Shown here in pieces: positions 58,521-64,000 of a stretch of 64,000 nt of DNA. The DNA comes from Gracilibacillus massiliensis. GTDB lineage: Bacteria; Bacillota; Bacilli; Bacillales; Amphibacillaceae. A program made the translations under genes and the position numbers. Location: the NCBI RefSeq assembly GCF_001458115.1, contig NZ_CZRP01000012.1:806001-870000 (forward strand), given 5' to 3'. The notes under the pieces were generated by a model, which saw only the letters and a list, made by a program, of their open reading frames with translations, had not been told where the DNA came from and did not search any database. Within the stretch, counting starts at the first letter, position 1. Each line of letters opens with the position of its first letter.

Positions 58521-58665
58521 TCTATACAAAGCGGAGGAAAAATGCGACACTCCTGGGGGAACAGCACGAGCTGAAGATCCACTTTGGAAAGTGTTCTTCT
58601 TTCCAAAGTTAGCTGAAGCCGTGCCCCCGGAAAGGGAGTGTTTTTCCGTAGCGCTGGATTTACAT
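58521..58665 (+). repeat. Structured palindromic repeat C2 (plus orientation)
   Basis: It starts CTATACAAAGCGGAGG and has a perfect 11-bp apical stem (58581-58591 with 58599-58609). The inner stem pairs GGGGG with CCCCC and CACG with CGTG, and the outer stem pairs GGAAAAA and ACACTCC with GGAGTGTTTTTCC. It closes with AGCG/CGCT. Its 5' end faces C1. It lies between sucC and ylqH. Confidence 0.85.
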
Positions 58666-58683
58666 TCATCTAAGTCCTTTAAA

Positions 58684-58701
58684 CGAATTGTCACAAATTC
58701 G
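58684..58701 (-). terminator. Weak hairpin downstream of ylqH
   Basis: A 6-bp stem CGAATT/AATTCG with a 6-nt loop lies about 50 nt beyond the ylqH stop. The minus-strand sequence after it is TTTAAAGG, so it is at best a weak terminator. Confidence 0.3.
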
Positions 58702-58748
58702 CAGTTTGTGTCTTTGCTGAAGTTATGTTAGTGAAGAGGTAAGGAATG

Positions 58749-59036
58749 CTATCTGTTTTTTTTGCCTACTTTTTGATCGACTTGATAGATATAGGCAAAG
58801 ACTTCTGCTACCACTTGGTATAGTTCTTCTGGAATGTGCTCATTTATATTCAACTGTGAAAGCAACTCTACTAACGTAGGATCTGATTGAATCGGGACAT
58901 TGTTTGCTTTCGCTTTTTCGATTATCTCTTCTGCTACATAACCTTTACCTGTTGCCGTAACTTTAGGCGCATCATCACTTTCAAAATCATACTGTAAGGC
59001 TGCCGCTCTTTTTCGATATCTATCCTGTTCATTCAT
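58749..59036 (-). CDS. ylqH: FlhB C-terminal-domain-like protein YlqH
   Basis: This 95-aa protein resembles the cytoplasmic C-terminal domain of FlhB (EIIEKAKANNVPIQSDPTLVELLSQLNINEHIPEELYQVVAEVFAYIYQ, in parts). The NPTH autocleavage motif is missing; the aligned stretch reads APKVTATGKG. It lacks membrane helices. Its start overlaps the ylqG stop, so the FliK-like and FlhB-like pair is translated together. A role in export switching is inferred, not shown. Confidence 0.88.
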   Translation of the reverse strand: MNEQDRYRKRAAALQYDFESDDAPKVTATGKGYVAEEIIEKAKANNVPIQSDPTLVELLSQLNINEHIPEELYQVVAEVFAYIYQVDQKVGKKNR

Positions 59037-61081
59037 ACTCTAAAATCAATCCCTTCTTTTGGCGTTGCGGGATAAGATTGGCGCGAGGAATTCATCCCTG
59101 TAGATGAAGCTTCAGAGTCACTCAATAACTTATTTGACACAGAAGATAATTGATAATCCAATCCATCTAATTTCTGTTTTAACATTGGTTTAAATTGATC
59201 TATCAATGGTTTAATTAACAGTGAATCATTATAAACCGTGATATTTATTACCCGCTTCTGGATCGATAATGTCATCATTGTTTCGCCAAGGTTATTTAAA
59301 TCAAGATGAAACAATATACGACAATAATCGGGATCTATCTCACCAGTTTCATTTTTTTGTTTTCCTTCAAACTGCATACGAATATCCTGTGCCAAACCAA
59401 ATCGTTCACCAGGTATTTGGAAGTTTTGTTGTAATAATGTTTGATCATCTTGAACCATATTTATTTGCATTCCTGTTAAAGTTTGAACGAGACGTTGAAT
59501 TCGGTCACCAGCAAAATCTGTTGTCTGTTGGCTTGCTTGTAATAAATTTTGTTTTAAAGATAAATCTTGATCTCGTAATTGTTGAACAGATGAATCTGAT
59601 TGAGAAAAGAACTGTCGAATCGCTTGCATAATTTGTTCTTTGCTAAACGGCTGATCTGTCGCATCTAAAAATGTCAGAAGATTACGGACCACATTCTGTT
59701 CTACTTGTGGTAATTGCTGTACATTGATGCGTTGAATCATATCAGCGATTTGCTGATTTTGGGCTGCAGATGGTTGTGTCTGTTGTAACCATTGCTGAAA
59801 TATTGGCTGTTCCATAGTAGGTAAAACACTTTTTATAGATTGCATAAGAGTCGAGATATTAGCTGGCGTGTTATTCGTATTTGCTATACGCGCTTCGTCC
59901 TGTATGCCACTAGTATTGACAAAATGCTTAAGTACATGAAGAAACTGATCACGTACACTTAGAGCATCGTTATCCACTTGGTTCATATGTAGTAAAAAAG
60001 ATCGTAAAACATTTTGATCTTGTTGTGTTAATTGTTGACTTGCTAGGTTTTGTAAAATTGATGATGATTGTTGTTGCTGCGCTATTGAAGGCTGTGGTTG
60101 CTGCAACCATTGTTGTATTTGATTTTTATCTTGTTGTGGCAATACTTGCATTACTTTTGAAAAAAGCGGATGTTGTTGAAATATATGTTTCAATGAATCC
60201 GTAGCACCCTCTTGCTGGACTACTTGACTAAAACGATTCAAAAAGGTCTGAAAGGTTTGCATTTTATTTGAGCTTAAAGGCAATTGTTGCTGTAAAACTT
60301 GATCTATCTGTTGGGCAGTATTCTGCAATTGTGTACTTGCTAATCCATTTGCGGATGACATTTGCTGTAAGATTTGAGTACTAACTTGATTCGTATTTTG
60401 AAGTGCTTGTTGGTTCGTTTGTACGAATTGACGAAGCATCATTGCTGCATCTCGATTACTAGATCCAAATATAGCTAATTGTTGTTGTAAGTTTGCCATT
60501 GATACTTGAGACTGTCCTGCTTGCTGCAGTGTTTGTTGAAGTTGACTGATTTGCTGACCTAGCTGTGATGATTGATAGCTTTGTAAATTTCTAAATACAC
60601 TGTCTGTTAAAGGCAACCCTTTTTGTAACATCATTTGCATTAACTCACGATTACTACTGGATCCACCAAATTGTTCGATTAAGTTCGCAATTGCTTGAAT
60701 ATCTTGAGAACGAAATGGAATATTTTGATTCATTACTTGTTGCATAAATGCTTTTAATGCTCGATTATTCGATAATCCCATTTGTTGCATCACTTGGTCA
60801 CTTAACATTCGGTTCTGAATAGGAGCTTCGCTTATTTTTTTTAAACGGATTAAATCACCGACAGAGGTTACTTGAAATAAATAATCCTGTTTAGAAGACA
60901 GTGCTGTTTCCAATTGTGCTACAATTTGAGAACCACCAAGCTGAATCGAAGCTTTTTGATTCGGATATAATTCTAGAACTTTACCAGTTAACATTTGACC
61001 AGGCCTAAGGCTCGACTGGGCATTGTTTAGACGTGTATTCTCAGCTCTTAGTGCATTAGAAAAAGACTGCATGTTCACCAT
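59033..61081 (-). CDS. ylqG: Large glutamine-rich FliK-like protein YlqG
   Basis: This 682-aa protein sits at the YlqG position. It is extremely Gln-rich, with many short repeated Gln-containing segments (LQQTLQQAGQSQ, QQQQSSSILQNL). The C-terminal 110 residues (LDLNNLGETMMTLSIQKRVINITVYNDS) resemble a FliK C-terminal fold. No membrane segment or signal is evident. The start has GGAGG. It is in one unit with rnhB and ylqH and away from fla/che. Confidence 0.85.
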   Translation of the reverse strand: MVNMQSFSNALRAENTRLNNAQSSLRPGQMLTGKVLELYPNQKASIQLGGSQIVAQLETALSSKQDYLFQVTSVGDLIRLKKISEAPIQNRMLSDQVMQQMGLSNNRALKAFMQQVMNQNIPFRSQDIQAIANLIEQFGGSSSNRELMQMMLQKGLPLTDSVFRNLQSYQSSQLGQQISQLQQTLQQAGQSQVSMANLQQQLAIFGSSNRDAAMMLRQFVQTNQQALQNTNQVSTQILQQMSSANGLASTQLQNTAQQIDQVLQQQLPLSSNKMQTFQTFLNRFSQVVQQEGATDSLKHIFQQHPLFSKVMQVLPQQDKNQIQQWLQQPQPSIAQQQQSSSILQNLASQQLTQQDQNVLRSFLLHMNQVDNDALSVRDQFLHVLKHFVNTSGIQDEARIANTNNTPANISTLMQSIKSVLPTMEQPIFQQWLQQTQPSAAQNQQIADMIQRINVQQLPQVEQNVVRNLLTFLDATDQPFSKEQIMQAIRQFFSQSDSSVQQLRDQDLSLKQNLLQASQQTTDFAGDRIQRLVQTLTGMQINMVQDDQTLLQQNFQIPGERFGLAQDIRMQFEGKQKNETGEIDPDYCRILFHLDLNNLGETMMTLSIQKRVINITVYNDSLLIKPLIDQFKPMLKQKLDGLDYQLSSVSNKLLSDSEASSTGMNSSRQSYPATPKEGIDFRV

Positions 61082-61093
61082 TTTAGTAACCTC

Positions 61094-61861
61094 CTAATTG
61101 TATAGAGACTTCAAAAAACTACGACGATGATAGCTGGTTAAACCATTATCTTCTATCGCTTTTAAATGGTCTTTCGTACCATAACCACTATTTTTATTAA
61201 ACGCATAACTCGGATATTCTTCATGTATATTCTCCATCATTTTATCACGTGTTACTTTTGCAACGATACTTGCTGCTGCAATCGAAATACTTTTTTGATC
61301 ACCTTTAATAATCGCATCACTTGGAACTGATAATTTTTCTAATTTAACCGCATCAATTAACACATAATCTATTTGCTCAAGACCATTAATTGCCTGATAC
61401 ATAGCTTTTTTGGAAGCCTGTAATATATTAATTTGATCTATTTCAGCTGCATCTACGACTCCTATACTATAATCTAACGCATGTGTTGTTATATATTGAG
61501 AATATAATTCTCGTTTTTTCTTCGATAATTTTTTCGAGTCGTTAATTCCTAACAATTTAAAGTTGTTAGGCAAAATAACAGCAGCAGCGACAACAGGACC
61601 TGCCAACGGACCTCTACCTACCTCATCGACTCCTACTATATGTGTAAGATCTTTTTTCCACAGTTCCTGCTCAAATCGGCTTATTTCAAGAAAATGTTCT
61701 TCCTCTGCTTGCTGTGCCTTCAATCTATTTTCATATTGAGTTAGCATTTTTTTTACACCTTTGCGCGGATCACTGTATAACTTTGTCAAGATATCTTGGG
61801 AAGCTTTTTCATCACTAAATAAATAATTTTTTATCTGATTAATCGTCCACTTATCTTTCAA
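61094..61861 (-). CDS. rnhB: Ribonuclease HII
   Basis: RNase HII removes single ribonucleotides and RNA-DNA hybrids. The 255-aa protein has the active-site D79-E80 in VGVDEVGRGPLAGP, a central Asp in VLIDAVK and the C-terminal SGYGTKDHLKAI block. An N-terminal extension of about 70 residues is typical of Bacillus. The start is TTG at 61861, with GAGGT 7 nt upstream and no in-frame ATG nearby. Confidence 0.96.
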   Translation of the reverse strand: MKDKWTINQIKNYLFSDEKASQDILTKLYSDPRKGVKKMLTQYENRLKAQQAEEEHFLEISRFEQELWKKDLTHIVGVDEVGRGPLAGPVVAAAVILPNNFKLLGINDSKKLSKKKRELYSQYITTHALDYSIGVVDAAEIDQINILQASKKAMYQAINGLEQIDYVLIDAVKLEKLSVPSDAIIKGDQKSISIAAASIVAKVTRDKMMENIHEEYPSYAFNKNSGYGTKDHLKAIEDNGLTSYHRRSFLKSLYN

Positions 61862-61883
61862 CTTTATTACCTCATTTCCTAAA

Positions 61884-61891
61884 ATATCGGC
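61884..61891 (-). promoter_or_regulatory. GCCGATAT, a possible SigD -10 upstream of rnhB-ylqG-ylqH
   Basis: The minus strand has an exact SigD -10 octamer 22 nt upstream of the rnhB start. The -35 expected 15 nt upstream reads TTCA instead of TAAA. The octamer also occurs inside genes near 1191 and 11634, so chance is a real explanation. Confidence 0.3.
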
Positions 61892-61899
61892 ATTTTTTC

Positions 61900-61932
61900 A
61901 AAAAAATGAAGACATTCATTGACGAATGTCTT
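61900..61932 (-). terminator. Intrinsic terminator after rbgA
   Basis: A 9-bp stem (61909-61917 with 61924-61932) overlaps the first base of the rbgA stop codon and is followed on the minus strand by CA and seven T (61900-61906). It separates rbgA from rnhB. Confidence 0.85.
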
Positions 61933-62786
61933 TATTCTTCATTATATGGTTTCTCAAACGTAATCTTCCCGAGTTTTCCTGTTCGTAGATCTTGTAGAAT
62001 AACATCGGCTGTTTTTTCAAAATTTATATGACCACCCGATTCAAGACAGCCTCTTCGTTTACCTATTTGTTCAAAAATATCATTCATATCCAGCAGATCT
62101 TGTTGTAGATCATATCGCTCTATTAAAATATTTGGATAATATTCTTGAAGATATTTAATCACAAATGCAGCCACATCTTCTGTTGGTAATAATTGATCTT
62201 TAATCGTTCCAATTGCAGCTAATCGATAACCTACCACTTCTTCTTCAAATTTAGGCCATAAAATTCCTGGAGTATCTAATAATTCGAAATCTTTTTTGAC
62301 TTTAATCCACTGTTGGTTTTTAGTTACCCCTGGTCGATCCCCTGTTTTGGCTATTTTTTTATGAACCAGACGATTAATTAATGTAGATTTACCTACATTA
62401 GGAATACCGATAATCATCGCTCTTGCTGGTCTTGGTCGAACACCCTTTTTTTTGTGGCGTTCCATTTTCACTTTGGCAACTTCTTTTGCTGTGCTTATCA
62501 CTTTCTGAATATCGTTTTGTTCATTAACATTAACCGTGATAGCTTTTATTCCTTGGTCAGAAAGGTGATCCAACCATTCCTTTGTCCATGCTGGATCAGC
62601 TAAGTCATCTTTCATTAAAACAGTCATTTTAGGTTTCTGATTCAATATTTGTTGTAATAAGGGATTTTGTGAAGATTTAGGTGTTCGTGCATCGACAAGC
62701 TCAATCACAAAATCAACTAGCTTGAGCTTTTCTTGTACTTCTCTTTTTGCTTTCGCCATATGCCCAGGAAACCACTGAATTGGCAT
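61932..62786 (-). CDS. rbgA: Ribosome biogenesis GTPase RbgA (YlqF)
   Basis: RbgA is a circularly permuted GTPase required for late 50S assembly. The 284-aa protein has the permuted order G4 (VLMKDDLAD near 56), G1 (GIPNVGKST, 127-135), G3 (DTPG), and a C-terminal ANTAR-like RNA-binding domain. It begins MPIQWFPGHMAKAKRE, the family hallmark. It follows lepB. Confidence 0.97.
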   Translation of the reverse strand: MPIQWFPGHMAKAKREVQEKLKLVDFVIELVDARTPKSSQNPLLQQILNQKPKMTVLMKDDLADPAWTKEWLDHLSDQGIKAITVNVNEQNDIQKVISTAKEVAKVKMERHKKKGVRPRPARAMIIGIPNVGKSTLINRLVHKKIAKTGDRPGVTKNQQWIKVKKDFELLDTPGILWPKFEEEVVGYRLAAIGTIKDQLLPTEDVAAFVIKYLQEYYPNILIERYDLQQDLLDMNDIFEQIGKRRGCLESGGHINFEKTADVILQDLRTGKLGKITFEKPYNEE

Positions 62787-62813
62787 GTTTAATCACCTCC
62801 ATGGTGCACAAAC

Positions 62814-63365
62814 TTATTTTACAAGGCCTATGTTCTCAAATGGCCAATATGTAACTCCTGCGATGCCGACAATTTGCTCTACCGGTATATATCCTAAATG
62901 TCTACTATCCGTAGAATTTGGTCTATTATCACCAAGAACAAAAACATGTCCTTCAGGAACTATTTCTGAATTACCTGCTATATCTTCTAATGTGAAATTA
63001 GCTGTATATCTTGATCGATCTTTATCTATTCCCTTATCGAGAAATGGTTCCGCAACAGGCTCACCATTTATGTATAATTGATCGTCTTTATAAATAACGG
63101 AATCTCCAGGTAAACCAATCACCCTTTTTATGTAATCCTTTTTTGCGGTAGCATGAAAAACGACAACATCAAAACGGTCTGGTTCACTAAACATTAAACT
63201 AAATTTATTAACAATTAATCGATCTTTATTTTCTAATGTTGGAAGCATTGATGGACCTTCTACAACGATCGGAACTGCAATAAACATGCGAAACAAAATC
63301 ACAATGATTGCTGTAATAATAATTGTTTTTAACCAGTCCACCCAATCATTCTTTTTTGTTGCCAT
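62814..63365 (-). CDS. lepB: Type I signal peptidase
   Basis: Signal peptidase I cleaves signal peptides of secreted proteins. The 183-aa protein has one N-terminal membrane helix (about 13-34), catalytic S39 in EGPSMLPTL, general base K80 in DYIKRVIGLPGD, and box E GDNRPNSTDSRHLG. The SPase I gene beside rplS and rbgA is usual in many Bacillaceae. It has its own likely promoter. Confidence 0.97.
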   Translation of the reverse strand: MATKKNDWVDWLKTIIITAIIVILFRMFIAVPIVVEGPSMLPTLENKDRLIVNKFSLMFSEPDRFDVVVFHATAKKDYIKRVIGLPGDSVIYKDDQLYINGEPVAEPFLDKGIDKDRSRYTANFTLEDIAGNSEIVPEGHVFVLGDNRPNSTDSRHLGYIPVEQIVGIAGVTYWPFENIGLVK

Positions 63366-63395
63366 GTAATAAGATCCTCCATAATCGTTCCTAGT

Positions 63396-63425
63396 TTTAT
63401 AAAGTGAGACTTCCGTTTATACCAA
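63396..63425 (-). promoter_or_regulatory. Candidate sigma-A promoter for lepB
   Basis: TTGGTA (63420-63425) and TATAAA (63396-63401) are 18 nt apart, about 30 bp upstream of the lepB start and downstream of the rplS terminator. Confidence 0.5.
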
Positions 63426-63504
63426 GCTTAACTTCTTTGTTACAATTCAAATCTTAAAGCAAGGATATTACAATTGATTACATCGTAATAAAGATAATTA
63501 TATA

Positions 63505-63538
63505 GAAGAAAAAGGAGCCTGACAACGCAAGCTCCTTT
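63505..63538 (-). terminator. Intrinsic terminator after rplS
   Basis: An 8-bp stem (63511-63518 with 63531-63538) with a 12-nt loop is followed on the minus strand by TTCTTC, 12 nt beyond the rplS stop. Confidence 0.85.
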
Positions 63539-63549
63539 TTACCATACAT

Positions 63550-63894
63550 TTAGCGAATTTCTTTAATACGCGCTGCCTTACCACGTAAATTACGTAGGTA
63601 ATAAAGCTTCGCACGACGAACTTTACCACGACGAGTTACTTCGATTTTCGCAAGACGTGGTGAATGCACAGGGAACGTACGTTCAACCCCTACACCGTAA
63701 GAAATTTTACGAACTGTAAATGTTTCACTAATACCACCGTTTTGGCGTTTAATGACAACACCTTCAAAAACCTGGATACGTTCACGGTTACCTTCGACAA
63801 CCTTCACGTGAACTTTTACAGTATCACCTGCACGAAATTCAGGTAAGTCCGTTTTAAGTTGATCCTTTGTAATTTCTTCGATTAATTGTTGCAT
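63550..63894 (-). CDS. rplS: 50S ribosomal protein L19
   Basis: L19 sits at the 30S-50S interface. The 114-aa protein has [32 protein letters not shown] and the basic C-terminus [18 protein letters not shown] (quoted in parts). ATG at 63894 has GGAAGGAG 8-9 nt upstream. A leader with a stem-loop precedes it. Confidence 0.98.
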   Translation of the reverse strand: MQQLIEEITKDQLKTDLPEFRAGDTVKVHVKVVEGNRERIQVFEGVVIKRQNGGISETFTVRKISYGVGVERTFPVHSPRLAKIEVTRRGKVRRAKLYYLRNLRGKAARIKEIR

Positions 63895-63996
63895 TCTGAT
63901 ACACTCCTTCCAAACTAATGCTCATACCGAAGTAATACGATAGCGGAACATCGTTTTTATACCTTAAGCGTTCACTTAAGCACAACTATCAATATA
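63895..63996 (-). promoter_or_regulatory. rplS leader with hairpin and possible -10
   Basis: A TATATT (63991-63996) could be the -10 of an rplS promoter whose -35 is cut off by the window edge. The leader then has a CTTAAG/CTTAAG hairpin (63963-63968 with 63975-63980). L19 autoregulatory leaders are known in Firmicutes; the match here is by position only. Confidence 0.4.
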
Positions 63997-64000
63997 TCAT

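Noticed and set aside
47601-58665. Repeat elements as simple intrinsic terminators
   Set aside because: They are not followed by T-runs, are much larger than terminators, and separate clear terminators already serve codY, topA and sucD.
47601-58665. Repeats as CRISPR or insertion sequences
   Set aside because: There are no regularly spaced direct repeats or spacers, and no transposase or cas frame in the gaps.
58446-58731. Open frames of 82 and 73 codons on opposite strands over repeat C2
   Set aside because: Same explanation as for B1: frames opened by an inverted repeat, with no start signals.

Overview
The window is a low-GC chromosome segment from a motile, flagellated member of the Bacillaceae. 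Gene order closely follows the Bacillus subtilis rplS-to-infB region, read in reverse, so every confident gene is on the minus strand. The fla/che operon, CodY, FliY, CheC/CheD, SigD and SwrB-type proteins support this placement. The gene complement resembles the halotolerant genera around Oceanobacillus, Virgibacillus and Gracilibacillus, but the sequence alone does not fix the genus. I see no rRNA, tRNA, CRISPR array, prophage or transposase gene.

Layout in transcription order, high to low coordinates: rplS, lepB and rbgA; rnhB with the flagellar-like pair ylqG and ylqH; a 640-bp gap with two structured repeats; sucCD; dprA; topA; a 970-bp gap with two more repeats where trmFO would be expected; xerC-hslV-hslU-codY; a 950-bp gap with a further repeat pair and the fla/che promoter; then a fla/che operon of about 29 kb from flgB to swrB. 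After it come rpsB-tsf, pyrH-frr, uppS-cdsA-dxr-rasP-proS, polC, and rimP-nusA-rnpM-rplGA-infB, with infB cut off by the window edge.

The fla/che operon encodes the rod and hook (FlgB, FlgC, FliE, FlgD, FlgE, FliK), MS-ring and C-ring (FliF, FliG, FliM, FliY), export apparatus (FliH, FliI, FliJ, FliO, FliP, FliQ, FliR, FlhB, FlhA), placement proteins (FlhF, FlhG), chemotaxis proteins (CheY, CheB, CheA, CheW, CheC, CheD) and SigD. Between sigD and swrB lie a FapA/DUF342 protein and a 101-residue protein I do not recognise. The remaining units are translation, RNA metabolism, lipid and isoprenoid synthesis, replication and TCA-cycle genes.

The most unusual content is non-coding. The three long gene-free gaps each hold two copies of one palindromic element family. 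In every gap the left copy is on the minus strand and the right copy on the plus strand, so their 5' ends face each other. Arms differ in sequence but keep pairing, which suggests selection on the fold. A second observation is a perfect 11-bp hairpin between a strong Shine-Dalgarno sequence and the flbD/swrD start codon; folding it would bring the two to normal spacing.
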